Below are positions 49,282 through 60,039 of a stretch of 64,000 nucleotides of DNA, piece by piece (within the stretch, counting starts at the first letter, position 1; each line of letters starts with the position of its first letter). The DNA comes from Trichomonas vaginalis G3. Lineage: Eukaryota; Parabasalia; Trichomonadida; Trichomonadidae. Position numbers and translations under genes: made by a program. The notes under the pieces were generated by a model. It worked only from the letters and a program-made list of their open reading frames with translations, was not told the origin of the DNA and ran no database searches. Location: positions 6,171,797 to 6,235,796 of the forward strand of contig NC_067204.1 in assembly GCF_026262505.1 (NCBI RefSeq), read 5' to 3'.

Positions 49282-49824
49282 ATGAATCTTTTCACTCGTT
49301 TTTGGAAATGGCTACTCAGTCTGTTTTGGTCTAAGAATATTTCAATAACAATAATTGGCTTGCCAGCTGCTGGCAAAACCACTTTGGTCAGAGCTTTAGC
49401 AAATCAAGATACAGAAGAATACATAGTTCCTACGATTGGAGCTTCAAACTCAAAAGTCACAATTGGCAGAGTTAACATCGATGTTCATGATATGAGTGGT
49501 AATAAGAAATCAAGACCTTTATGGGATGAATATTGCAATCGTGCCGACGTTATTCTTTATGTTATTGACTCTTCTGACCAAGAAGCAGTTACTGCAAGCG
49601 AAATCCAACTCTCTGAAATACTACATAGTGAATCACTATTACAAAAGCCAATTTTAGTTATTGCAAATAAGCAAGACTTACCAGAATCTCTAAAAAGCGA
49701 TGATATCATGGCACGCATGAAATTGGAGAACATTCAAGATCGAGTAGTTAAGCTATTCTGCATCTCTGCTAAGAAAAAGACAAATATTGATTCAATTATT
49801 AATTGGATTGTCAACGAATTTTAA
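49282..49824 (+). CDS. ARL8: ARL8-like small GTPase
   Basis: Encodes 180 residues from the second ATG, 49282. The upstream ATG at 49222 would add 20 residues, but MNLFTRFWKWLLSLFW matches the amphipathic N-terminus of ARL8, so I prefer 49282. P-loop GLPAAGKTTL; G4 IANKQDL; G5 CISAKKKTN. The block IQDRVVKLFCISAKKKTNID and the TIDSIINW-type C-terminus match ARL8. Unusually, G3 reads DMSGN, so the Gln that ARF-family GTPases use for hydrolysis is replaced by Asn. ARL8 places lysosomes on kinesin tracks through BORC. It should bind membranes by its acetylated amphipathic helix. Confidence 0.75.
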   Translation: MNLFTRFWKWLLSLFWSKNISITIIGLPAAGKTTLVRALANQDTEEYIVPTIGASNSKVTIGRVNIDVHDMSGNKKSRPLWDEYCNRADVILYVIDSSDQEAVTASEIQLSEILHSESLLQKPILVIANKQDLPESLKSDDIMARMKLENIQDRVVKLFCISAKKKTNIDSIINWIVNEF

Positions 49825-50123
49825 AGAAAAGAATACCCTTTCCTTCTATCATAAAATGTTCCCTAATAATTTTCTTTTTATTTTTATAATTACAAAATAT
49901 TTCCTAAATCTCTTTTATTCTTGTAAAAGAGATATGAAATAGTTACCAACATTGCAAGAGTTAATATACAATGTATAATGAAATAATGAAAAAAAAAATA
50001 AAATAAAAATTAGGAATTTACAATGTTTATTTCTTTGCGTTTTGGAAATGTTCACTTAGTGGCTCAGGTACTAAGCAACAAATGAATCCATAGGTATTAG
50101 CTTACATGATTTGATTAATATAT
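49825..50123. other. Intergenic between convergent genes
   Basis: 299 bases; AT-rich; no gene seen. Confidence 0.4.
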
Positions 50124-50708
50124 TTAGACAAGTCCGAGAGCTTTCTTATATTTAGCTTCCTCATCTGGTGTGACAGTATCGGCAGCCCACCAACCACTGT
50201 CGCCTCTGACCTTGAAGGTCTTCTTCTTCTTTTCGAACATTGCATTCAGATCGCAAGATGTATCAAATCCAACAAAGATCTTGTCTGGGTCAACGCCCTT
50301 CTGCTTTTCTAATTCCTGAATAAGATTTGCTGCACGTGCCCATGATGGAATCTCTTGACCACGAATTTCTTCTGCATCTTCAACATAGTACTCTTCGCAG
50401 TCACTATCATAGTCACTGTCAACAGGATCTGAAATACGATATTGCACTTCCTTTGGAGGAGGAACTGCTCCAGTCAAGAATGAAGGCTCGTAGGATGGAC
50501 GTGGCTCAATTTCTAAGTCAGTATATGAGTCTTGGAATGACCGAGACTTTGGCTGCGCAGGGCAATCAATAGATGAGAGAAGATCATCGATCTGACTTTG
50601 ATACTTATTCTTTGATGCGCTTGCTGCATCATTAGTAGATGGTGTACTTAAAAGGGATTGCATCCAGTTAAGCTGTTCTTGTACTTCGGCCTCAACACCG
50701 CTAGTCAT
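50124..50708 (-). CDS. Short INCENP-like protein with IN-box
   Basis: Encodes 194 residues. The C-terminal 75 residues match the Aurora-binding IN-box: IPSWARAANLIQELEKQKG, then DPDKIFVGFD, CDLNAMFEKKKKTFKVRGDS and GWWAAD, where metazoan INCENP has the activating SS-W pair. The N-terminal 110 residues are acidic and disordered (VDSDYDSDCEEYYVEDAEE). INCENP is the scaffold and activator of Aurora B in the chromosomal passenger complex. This protein is far shorter than typical INCENP and shows no long coiled coil. The gene is intact. Confidence 0.72.
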   Translation of the reverse strand: MTSGVEAEVQEQLNWMQSLLSTPSTNDAASASKNKYQSQIDDLLSSIDCPAQPKSRSFQDSYTDLEIEPRPSYEPSFLTGAVPPPKEVQYRISDPVDSDYDSDCEEYYVEDAEEIRGQEIPSWARAANLIQELEKQKGVDPDKIFVGFDTSCDLNAMFEKKKKTFKVRGDSGWWAADTVTPDEEAKYKKALGLV

Positions 50709-51685
50709 CTTTAAAAATATTACGTACGTTTAGTTATTCAAATTTTTGTATTATCGAAGTATTGAATTGCGCAAACTGATTATTAAAATTTTTACATAAT
50801 TCATGTGCTTATTAATATTTAATGATTTTAGTTTTTCTGAACTCTTGTAACGTAAATTCGAAACGATGTGCTACTTCGAATAATTTTATTGAACATTTAC
50901 AATCCATAAGATTAGATAATAATATTGAACGTGAAATTAAATTGTCATTTCAAACCAATTGGATGGAAAAAGCAAAACAAGTCTGATATTGAATGGTATA
51001 ACGGCACTATATATGTTAAAAAATAATCTTCTATAAAAATCTTCTATACCCAAGAAATCAGATTAATTTGATCACATTAGTATAGTATTGGTCAAACCAA
51101 AAACTCATATGTTGATATATAGCCTATAGATATTCATATTATCTACTTTTCATTGAATTACATAAGATTTAATAATCTCATAAATATTCTTTTTAATTTT
51201 CCGAATTCCGTGTGCATTTAGATTGCCTATACCTGTATATAATAATTCTAGAATGGTTTGGTTAGATATTAAGTTTTTTAGATTAATATTTTAACATTTT
51301 GATAAAACAAGCATTTGTTCCATTTTAGAATCGCCATTGAACTCTAGTTTGACTAACATGATGTTGTATGATCAAATAAATTCTAACTTCATGAGATAAA
51401 TTTTGAAATTAGAAAATGCGATATCTGACTCAAATATTTATCTGAACACATTTAACATTCAATGATAAACTAAAGTACTATACAGCAGATTCGATTTGGC
51501 TTATATTTTATATAATCAACAAATAATCCTATAAAATTGTGCTATTCACGTTGTTCAAAGATGTATTGAACATTCCCTACTTGTGTATTGATAAAATTAG
51601 ATATAGATTCTAATGTAAATCGATATTTTGAAAATTCATATATATTTTGTCTTGGTTTGGCATTTGATCATGTTGAAACCGGAAT
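50709..51685. other. Intergenic, cellular side of the third Maverick
   Basis: About 1 kb AT-rich, with many stops. No gene seen. Confidence 0.45.
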
Positions 51686-52014
51686 TAAAAAAAAGAAAAA
51701 AAGGTAGTGGGGCTTCCAGGCGCGTTGCGCCCTCTAGCCCATAAAAAATTTCTGAGGACGAGCCAGCCGTTGACTTTTTTGTAGAGCACTCAAAATAGTA
51801 TAACTTTGTCCGGACAAGTAAGGGTCTATCGTCGCTACAGGAAAAGTTACAGGCGTTCCAAGGAAGTATACTTTGAGAAGCCTTTTCCCCTTATAGAATG
51901 AGATAGGACGGTTATTTTACAAAACTGACAACACTTTGACCGAGTAGTTTTTTGTGCTGAACAAATAGTGTCATATAAACATCTGTCAAAAACCGCTTTT
52001 TAACTTCACTTAAA
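51686..52014 (+). mobile_element. Left end of Maverick element 3
   Basis: A-rich run (51686-51702), then GGTAGTGGGGCTTCCAGGC, a hairpin (GGCGCGTTGCGCC) and CTCTAGCCC, closely like 23996-24040. A GC-richer leader (CCGGACAAGTAAGGGTC) leads to the first gene at 52015. I place the outer end of the element at about 51703. The other terminal repeat is outside the window. Confidence 0.6.
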
Positions 52015-54330
52015 ATGCCACGTAAGCTACGTAAGAATATACGTAAGAGGAAGGGAGCATTGAAACATCCAATAGTAAAACTGACACCACAACAACAGTT
52101 GCAACAACAAATGATGAATGACCCCACTATGTTGCAACAAATGTCAAGCAACCCTATGCTTTTAAGCCGAGTTATTGGTGCACAGAGTGGGGGTTTAAGA
52201 GCGGCACTTTTAGCGAAAATGGCAGGCTATGGTGGAGCTGCAGACGGAACAGCTTATAACCCTCAAAGTCAAATGAATTTGAGTTCACTCAAAAATCAAA
52301 TAACAGATGTCAAAAAGTCAAACATAGACATACAGAAACAAATAAGTGAAAACGAAAAGAAACTAGAATATGACAGACACACAAAGAAACTCAATGAGTT
52401 AAACGTAGAGAAAAAGAAGAAAGAAGAACAACTGAAAGAACTAAGTACAGAGGAATATGCGAAAAAAGTGTCAGAAAAAGCAGCAGAAGTAGCAAAAATG
52501 GAACAAGATGTTATAAATTTGAAAAACCATACTACTCAATATAAAGTACTGAAAGATGAAGAGATAAAACAAAAAGCCATGAAGACATATATGGATAGCG
52601 ATGAGTATAAAAAAGAAGTTGAAGCAAATGTAAAGGCAGAAAAACTTTTACAGTTGCAAAACCAAACCGTACAGTATGAAAACTTAGCACAAGAAAGTAA
52701 AAATAACGACGCAGCCATGCAAAAGGCAATGAAAAGCGCAGAATATATAAAAGCTAATAATGACTGGTTAGATGCCCAAGCCAACGCTAAAGCAGCCCAA
52801 CTTATAGGGTCAATAAGGACAAAAATACAAGCGGATGAAGACAGTTCAAATGAAGCTTTAATGAATGCTGACTTTAAGAATGCCTTCGAAGCTCTTCATA
52901 GTAAGGTGAAACTAGTGAACGACTTCTCATCTGGAAAGAAACTGAAGTCTGAAGGTTTCGACAAAGAGTTAAGAGAAGTAGCACAAAATATGACGAAAAT
53001 AACAGATGCAGCAACGAGACAGGCAGTTCAAAGTGCCTATGACGCCGTTAGAGCAACTGTTGTGGAAAGTCAAGAAAAAGAGTTACAACAGACCAAAACA
53101 GACCTAGTAAATGCTTTCTTAAAAACGAAAAGTCAGGTAGGACATTATGCTGCAGATGGAACATATGTGCCAGCTGGTGGAACTTATATACCACCAAACC
53201 CTCCAAGAGAAGCACCTGCACCAGGACTACCTAAAACATTTACATCGTCACATGGACACAGACACAGGCATGCACCACAACAACAACCAACACAGCAACC
53301 AACAGTTCAAAATCCAGCACCACAACAACAACCAACAGTTCAAAATCCAGCACCACAACAACAACCAACAGTTCAAAATCCAGCACAACAACAACAACCA
53401 ACAGTTCAAAATCCAGCACAACAACAACCAAAACCAACAGTTCAAAACCCTGCACAACAACCAACAGTTCAAAACCCTGCACAACAACAACCACAAACAG
53501 AGCAAGGACATAAAAGAAGTAGAGAAAAAGGAAACCAAGAATTCTTAAAAATGCTTAAGGAAGATTATGGTTACCCAGATACTCTTGACTTTAGTGACAG
53601 ATATAAAGAAGCTATTAGAAAGTTCAAGGAAGGAAATACTGACCCGAACCTATTTAGCTTTATGGTTCAGCATCAAATCGGATATAATCTCAAACCTGGA
53701 AAATACAAGCTCGCTAAGGGATATGATTTAATAGCATATCATCCAAATGACATGGATGAATTTACTCCGAGATATTTGATGTCAGAGCTAAATGATAATT
53801 CAACTCTCTTCATGAAACGCGTAAAAAATAGAGACGGAACGAAAGAAGAAAGGTTTATGAGTCCGGATGACTTAGATAGGGAACTTGTTAAAAACGGTCT
53901 CGGAATATATGAAATGCCACCAGATGAGGTACAAGAAACTCCACAGGAAGAAGTTCAGATACAACCAGACATGGAAGAAATAGTTCAGCAACAACAGCTA
54001 GAAGAGCCTGAAGGAAACGAACAAGTCCCTCCTTTGGAAACTAACTTCACAGAACTAGATGAAGATTTGGAACAGCCGAAAAATCTTGACCCTCAACAAG
54101 AGTATGAGGTGAATATGGAATCTTTCCAAGAGTCTAAGAAAAATTCGGCTGACATAGTAGAAGAATATCGAAAAATGTTCACCGACATACAAAAGACTCC
54201 AACATCAGATGAAAATATTCAGCATAGAATGGAAGTACTGAAAGAAAATGTACGCAAATACAATAATCCTTTTTACTTACGACCATATAACGTTCAATCT
54301 TTGGCTGAACTCGGTGAAAATAAAGGTTAA
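52015..54330 (+). CDS. Large coiled-coil, PQ-repeat virion protein of Maverick
   Basis: Encodes 771 residues. The basic N-terminus (MPRKLRKNIRKRKGALKH) is followed by a coiled coil at about 95-330 (KQISENEKKLEYDRHTKKL). A PTVQNPAPQQQ-type repeat spans about 425-495, followed by a domain with KPGKYKLAKGYDLIAYHP and an acidic tail. It is not a known enzyme; it may be a scaffold or tape-like internal virion protein. It continues in other frames to 55407 (see next entry). It is the first gene at the element end, and intact to 54330. Confidence 0.5.
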   Translation: MPRKLRKNIRKRKGALKHPIVKLTPQQQLQQQMMNDPTMLQQMSSNPMLLSRVIGAQSGGLRAALLAKMAGYGGAADGTAYNPQSQMNLSSLKNQITDVKKSNIDIQKQISENEKKLEYDRHTKKLNELNVEKKKKEEQLKELSTEEYAKKVSEKAAEVAKMEQDVINLKNHTTQYKVLKDEEIKQKAMKTYMDSDEYKKEVEANVKAEKLLQLQNQTVQYENLAQESKNNDAAMQKAMKSAEYIKANNDWLDAQANAKAAQLIGSIRTKIQADEDSSNEALMNADFKNAFEALHSKVKLVNDFSSGKKLKSEGFDKELREVAQNMTKITDAATRQAVQSAYDAVRATVVESQEKELQQTKTDLVNAFLKTKSQVGHYAADGTYVPAGGTYIPPNPPREAPAPGLPKTFTSSHGHRHRHAPQQQPTQQPTVQNPAPQQQPTVQNPAPQQQPTVQNPAQQQQPTVQNPAQQQPKPTVQNPAQQPTVQNPAQQQPQTEQGHKRSREKGNQEFLKMLKEDYGYPDTLDFSDRYKEAIRKFKEGNTDPNLFSFMVQHQIGYNLKPGKYKLAKGYDLIAYHPNDMDEFTPRYLMSELNDNSTLFMKRVKNRDGTKEERFMSPDDLDRELVKNGLGIYEMPPDEVQETPQEEVQIQPDMEEIVQQQQLEEPEGNEQVPPLETNFTELDEDLEQPKNLDPQQEYEVNMESFQESKKNSADIVEEYRKMFTDIQKTPTSDENIQHRMEVLKENVRKYNNPFYLRPYNVQSLAELGENKG
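53290..53490 (+). repeat. Pro/Gln 11-13-residue tandem repeat in the virion protein
   Basis: About six near-identical units of 33-36 bases encoding PTVQNPA followed by PQQQ or QQQQ. Length variation between units points to slippage. Confidence 0.7.
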
Positions 54331-55407
54331 ATTTCAACAAACATATAGAAATGAAACATTGTTTAAAGTTCATTCAGAACCTAACCAATATGGAAACAAA
54401 CCTACTTTTGTTTCTGCAGACTATGGAACTACAATGAGATGGGGTCATAAAGCTAATCCGTATAGGTGGTTCATAAACTTACAACCTCAATTCCAAGAAG
54501 TTGTAGACGCAATGGAATTGAATGGTGAACCAGATATAACTGGTATTTTCAGCGCGGCTTTAATGCCATTGAAAGATATGAAAGATGCAGATATTTTGGA
54601 CCGGTATGAAATGAACATGGCTGAGGGAAATATAACACCTGACGTTCTAGAACATTTATCTCAAAGAACTACACAGAACCATAGTGATAGTATATTTGGT
54701 GAAGAGTTTAGAAAGAAAGTTAGGGAGAGAGAAGGAAGAGAACCTATTGTACATGACCTTGCAAACGAAAGTTTGCAAAATGTCATAAAAACTTACTTTG
54801 CAGACAATGAAATGAGAAGGGATGAATATTTAAGAAAACTCAAATGGACAGTACCAAATGAAATGTTAGTATTGAAAAACATGTTCCATGACAAAATAAA
54901 ACCAACTACAGAAATAAATGACGCAAGACTGAAACGTTGGTAAAGCTTTCCCATTCACAAAAGATATTATTGGTTACATGGAAAGAAAACCAGAATGGCT
55001 ACAAAAACATATATTTGGAAACGAGCTTATTCCATATGGACAAGCTCTGTTTGAAGAGCTTGAACCGGAAACTCAGGAAAGAGTCATGCAAACAATACGC
55101 GAAGACTCAAATACAAACTATGACAAAATCTTTCTAGGATATAGGTTACCTGAGATGGGCGACCAGAGCCCAAAGGCAAAAAGGACATGGGAAATTTACA
55201 ACATACTAGGTGAACATGAGGCAAAGATGCTACAACTTGGAGCAGAGGGCAAGTTACCAAAAGCGACACCAAAGAAGAAGAGTAGAACAAAGTGAAAGTA
55301 GTGAAGAAGTAACTTCATCTAGTGAAAGTAGTGGCAATGAAGGAAAAGAAGAGTTAAAACTCAGTCAGGAAGAAAGTAAAGCTTGGTACGAGTGGGTTCT
55401 ATTATGA
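54331..55407 (+). pseudogene. Continuation of the large Maverick virion protein, frameshifted
   Basis: A shift just before 54330 opens 54331-54943 (FVSADYGTTMRWGHKANPYR). Another near 54945 opens the stretch up to 55293 (MERKPEWLQKHIFGNELIP), and a third leads to a Ser/Glu-rich end at 55407 (SESSEEVTSSSESSGNEGK). Because the pieces are contiguous and collinear with the preceding gene, I interpret them as one protein of about 1130 residues that has lost its frame, not three genes. Confidence 0.45.
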
Positions 55408-56896
55408 CAAATAAATCCAACTATTCTATATTTTACCCATATGAAATGTACGCCGCTCAGAATATAACGCCAACAGTTTTGGATGCCATGAACGGAAATG
55501 TTTCCGAATGGTATAACGAATGCGACAATGCCATTAGAAGGTCAGAAATAGTTCCTGGAACTTACGAATATACAACTGCTGTTTCTTATGGAAACGTAGG
55601 TGAGTTTGGAGAAGGTTCTTCAACACAGTAGATATTGCTTGCGACAAGTTTCATATTATTTCTATTGACAACTCATTCTTATACGTGGAACAAGACATTG
55701 AAATAAAACCTTCTGCCAAGTTGTCTGACAAGAAGGTTGCAATGGAATTTTCTATGTCGGATACCAATATGCTCCAGAAGTTTTCATGGGATATAAGATA
55801 TATTCTAACTCTGACTTAGTTCAAACAGTAACATGGGCAAACTATGAATGGTTCGCTTTGAGAAACTCAGTACAACCACAAGCTAGAGAACAAACAGACC
55901 AGTATGCAAATATTGAGAAAATAAGAAGACTTGACCCTAACGTTCCAGGAGTTTATGTTAACCTTTCTGGTTCAGATGGAACTGCTGCCACTAAAGTAAA
56001 ACTGAACTTAGATTCCTTTGTCATCTTTCCTCATCTTCAGGTTTTTAAGTACTTGCCAAACTGGGCAGGAAAAATTTCTATCGAACTTACTCCAAGCAAA
56101 AATAACTTAGTCATTGCACCAACACAGACCCATTCACTATTACAGACGTAAAGGGAACAAATCAAACGTCATTCACCGATTTTGCAAAGACAAAGTTGAC
56201 TTAGACTTTGGTTTCTCAAACTTCAACAATGAAGTAAACTATTATTTCAATGCTGCTGGAACTGCTTGGACCCAGTTAAGTTCACATGCGAAAAATTTGA
56301 ATGCAAGAGAATCGAAAGCAGACTTGCAGTCTATATGTTGGACCCAGATATTTCAAATGCTTTAGCTGCCAAATATATTGCAGTTCCACTTATGTTCCCT
56401 ATACACCAAATATCTGTCAAGACTTTGCAGGTGAAGTTGGAAACCAAAATCCAGGAGCCGCAGGTGCAAGAACAGATATTGCTTTAACAACTGCAATGAA
56501 ACATGCAGATACTATGTTTGTACTGTTCAGACGAACTATAAATGACTATTCTTGTTTCTACAACCCTGGTATTAAATATCATATAAACATAGATGGCAAA
56601 TATTATCCAAGAGAGAATATTCTACAGTTGAGGATATGAGGTCATACAACTTGACATTAGATGCTATGAACTTTAACAACAACTTCACAACAACCATTAA
56701 CCCTGAAATGCAAAGTTCTATTATGCCATATGTGAAAGTATGGACTCATACAGGAGGTCAAAAACTCAATATACAAATGGAGACCGTTCAAACTTTTGGC
56801 TTGGCATTCCATTTGCTGACTCAAGACTTTCTGGGTGGTATTTCAACTGTTGGTACAGTTCAAATACAATATACTGTGACAGAGACGGCCAGATGA
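55404..56896 (+). pseudogene. Maverick major capsid protein candidate, frameshifted
   Basis: ATG at 55404 overlaps the stop of the preceding frame (ATGA). Pieces: 55404-55631 (MTNKSNYSIFYPYEMYAAQN), 55786-56151 (a beta-rich part with VYVNLSGSDGTAATKV), 56301-56639 (FVLFRRTINDYSCFYNPGIKYH), and 56636-56896 ending in ISTVGTVQIQYTVTETAR. Frames break near 55630, 55760, 56135, 56350 and 56635. The order of strands and the 500-residue total fit a double-jelly-roll capsid protein, and its C-terminal part parallels the capsid gene at 1-1197. Call by context and pattern. Confidence 0.5.
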
Positions 56897-56924
56897 ATTG
56901 AGAGCAAAGAAGTTTACAAAACCA

Positions 56925-57041
56925 ATGGCACTTTTCACGGAAGATGCTCTTTTGAAGATTCGTTCGATGAAACCTGCTGGGGCTCCTCAGATTGGCATAA
57001 CGACAGCTTCCATCGAGCAGATTTTGGCAGCAGGTCAGTAA
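56925..57041 (+). other. Short open frame after the capsid gene
   Basis: 38 codons from ATG 56925 (MALFTEDALLKIRSMKPAGA), in frame with a preceding DELRAKKFTKP stretch from 56892. Sequence composition is protein-like, so it may be a small gene or the shifted C-terminus of the capsid protein. It overlaps the opposite-strand frame at 56936. Confidence 0.3.
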
Positions 57042-57362
57042 GTTGTTCTTGAACTGACTTCTCTCCGTCAAATATTGACAGTACGCCAGTTTTGACATAA
57101 TATTGTATTATAAACTTTCCTTTAGTAATATCTGTAAGTTTGAAGTTATATTTTGTCTGCTTCAAGAACTTTCCATTTCAGTTATACCAACTTCTTTGCT
57201 TTATGAAATATTTAGGTTCAGCAAAGACTGCTATTCTATAACATTTTCCATTGTTTGTGTAAAGAACTATTCTGTCAATGTATTTGTATTGTTTGTGAGT
57301 ATAAACTTTGTTCTGCTTCAATTCAATAGATATCCGAATACGTCCATCTTTTTATTCTAAGT
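56936..57362 (-). pseudogene. Maverick hypothetical protein, in-frame stop and missing start
   Basis: The minus frame from about 57350 reads ISIELKQNKVYTHKQYKYID, passes one TGA near 57180, then TKYNFKLTDITKGKFIIQYY to the stop at 56936. Beta-rich. No start codon is in frame, so the 5' end is shifted or lost. Function unknown. Confidence 0.35.
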
Positions 57363-57365
57363 AAA

Positions 57366-57905
57366 ATGTCATTTCGAAAAATAGAAGCGTAAGTTTCAAA
57401 AGGTTTAATGGCGGTGGCAGATGTGAGTTAAATTCACCAACTCAAACAAACAGTCAAAGTGTTATTGTCAATGTCAAAGACAGAGATGTTGAAGTGGGGA
57501 AACCATACGAAGACGAAGATGGTATAACAATTGTTCCTGTAAAAGAACCAACATATCACTGAAGTTAACAGAGACTTAAGTTCTGTTGCAGATATTCGAA
57601 ACGACTACCAACAACTGAAAGACAAACTTCAAACTCAGGAGAAGATTTGTCAAGCTTTAAGTATAATGTTAAACTTGGTCGAACAACAACCCTGTAAAAG
57701 TGAACTCATATGTCATTGCACCTCATGAGTTTTGAAAGAACTATTGAAACTTTTGACAGAGGCAGACGATATAAACATCAAAGAAATAGAACCCGACATT
57801 GGTTGCTGTGGTGTTTCATATAATGTCATTGACAAGATATACGTTATGAAAGGAGGTGAAACGTTGAACTTAAAATATAGTTTCCCAGACGTTATAAAAT
57901 TTTGA
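57366..57905 (+). pseudogene. Maverick small hypothetical protein, frameshifted
   Basis: ATG at 57366 (MSFRK, then SVSFKRFNGGGRCELNS). The frame shifts near 57390, 57555 and 57715. Later parts read QLKDKLQTQEKICQALSIML (helical) and DDINIKEIEPDIGCCGVSYN with the stop at 57905. About 175 residues. Its start adjoins the opposite gene start. Function unknown. Confidence 0.35.
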
Positions 57906-57943
57906 CGACCACAACATTTCATTAAAGTTTATTTGCTAAGTAA

Positions 57944-58739
57944 ATGGCAGAAGACATAATGGTTTATACTATTACGACTAAAAACCCTGAGTCATATAAT
58001 TCTATAACAACAAACTTACAAAGTCCTCAAGGACGATATTGTAAACTAACCTTAAACACAATGACGACTAAAGCCTGTTTTGCTCTTGACACCAGAAGAC
58101 TTTATTGTTGTGAATGGTAAAAAATACTCCTTTGAAGATACTTACTCAGATATACCACCAACAGGTTTTTTGACTTATTTAATACTTTAAGTACGGGTGT
58201 AACATGTGCTGCAACTAGAGCAGGTTTCATTATGTTTGGATGTCCGACTGAGTTTTACTATAAACGATATGAGCTATAATACAAAACTTATTTCTGGTTT
58301 TTACTACCAACAGTTTCCTATAACAGGAAAAGGTGTCATACAAGGAATGTCTATTCCATTGACATTAAGCACACCAATCTTATATATTGTTTCAAACTTA
58401 GGTTCAAAGTGTTATTCGAATGTTGACAGAAACTATTATGACCAAAAGATTACTTATGCGTATAAACAATACTTTCTCTGCTGGTTTGCCTATTGTTCAT
58501 TCGAATGCAGAATTTTCAACCTTAGTGAACTCAAACACTTTGGCAAGTATAACGTTGACATTAGTTGACGCAAACTTTGTTCCTGTAAAACTTTTATGTC
58601 CTATGTATTTGTCAATGACGCAGAAAGTTTCGAATTGGAAGATGCAACTGGTGAAAGTATTGTATTACAAGAACAACTTCAACAACAAATAGCTCAAGAA
58701 CAACAAATGCAACAAATGGAACAACAAAGTCAAGAATAA
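57944..58739 (+). pseudogene. Maverick second capsid-type protein (penton candidate), frameshifted
   Basis: ATG at 57944 (MAEDIMVYTITTKNPESY); about 263 codons with shifts near 58080, 58170, 58250-58290, 58430-58460 and 58610. Later phrases: IPLTLSTPILYIVSNLGSK, LPIVHSNAEFSTLVNS, and a Gln-rich tail (QEQQMQQMEQQSQE). Beta-rich middle and about 265-residue size fit a single-jelly-roll penton-like protein. The assignment is inferred from size and position between major capsid and helicase. Confidence 0.4.
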
Positions 58740-58769
58740 AAAATAATATTTTTTTTTATTTTTATAAAA

Positions 58770-60034
58770 ATGTACAGAATAGATGTTTCAGATTTTTTAT
58801 GACTTCCAAGCATTCAGAAATATGTGTCCATTTAGAGACTATAACAAAGCAGTCGAGAATTTGAAACGTTTAGTCATATTATTGTTGACTCTGCCCAGAA
58901 TGTTATGTCATGAAAAGAATGGATGTTGTCTTTAACAAACCAAGAGCAACAATAGTGTCTGAACAAGAATGTAGACAGAAACTTAAGAAAATAAAAGTTG
59001 TACAAGTTGGAATGAAGATGTTAGATGCTTGGGATATCTTATTGTCAAAACTTGAAGATTTTTCAGTTCGTGGTATAAAGTTTTATACACCTTCTCCAAA
59101 CTTCTATTCTATCTTCAGCTGGATATAAATATGAACAAGTTAGAATGGAAAGAAAATATTATAGAAGCTTGGTTAGACCATGTCAAAGAAATTATATGCA
59201 ATGGAACGAAAAGGTTTATGAGTATATCTTATGTTGGTTTGCAAACATCTTACAACATCCAAGTGCTAAAATGAAACTGCTCTCATTATAATTGGAAAAC
59301 AAGGAACAGGTAAGAACACATTCTTTACAGATATCTTATGCAAACTGTTAGAAGGTTATTCGAACCCTAATATGACAAACTTAAAAACATCTGTGGCAAG
59401 TTTAACTCCTCAATAGAGAATATTGAAACTTATAGTTTGCAATGAACTTCAAAGTATAGATACAACAAAAGTTTTGAACTCAGATGCTTTGAAGAGTCTT
59501 ATAACAGACAAAGTTGGAGTTGTTGAAAGAAAGTATAAAGACCAAAGAGTTTGTGAAAATGTTGCAAACTTCATTATGGTTTCAAACAATGCTGTTCCGA
59601 TGAAGTTAGAAAGTTCTGACAGAAGATATGTAGTTGTCAGAACGTCAGAAGCTCATATCAAGATACAGAATATTTTGACGCTTGTCAGAATGTTGACATC
59701 TGACTTTTACAACCACTTGTTCTCATATTTCATGACATTAGATATTTCTAAGTTCAATCCAAGACAAATTCCACATACCGAAGAGAGACAAACATTGTTA
59801 GAAGCAAACAAGAGTGTATATGAACTGTTCATAGAAGAAAGCAACTTTGAGTGTTTAGATGAAAAGTCATTATATGATGAATATAAACAATATTGTCAAG
59901 AGTATGGTTATATGCCAGCGTCTAAACGAACATTCTTGGCAAATGTCAAAAGTCTTTTAGACGTACAGAATGGTGTATATACAAAAAATTTTTTTCTGAG
60001 TAAATTTTTAAAAAACTATTTTTTTATCCGATAG
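58770..60034 (+). pseudogene. Superfamily 3 (D5-like) primase-helicase, frameshifted 5' half
   Basis: ATG at 58770. The first 650 bases carry several shifts and stops (near 58790, 58830, 58950, 59125 and 59275). The helicase motifs are in the later part: Walker A LIIIGKQGTGKNTFF at about 59280-59325, the Walker B-like KLIVCNELQS at 59426, and the motif C/sensor ANFIMVSNNAVPM with SSDRRYVVVRTS downstream. The 59423-60034 part is open. These features match D5-type SF3 helicases of large DNA viruses and P4-like phages. It would unwind element DNA during replication. Confidence 0.65.
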
Positions 60035-60039
60035 AAAAG

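Noticed and set aside
53240..53538. Minus-strand frames rich in Val/Leu or Leu/Trp/Cys
   Set aside because: They are the reverse strand of the Pro/Gln repeat of the virion protein. Shadows.
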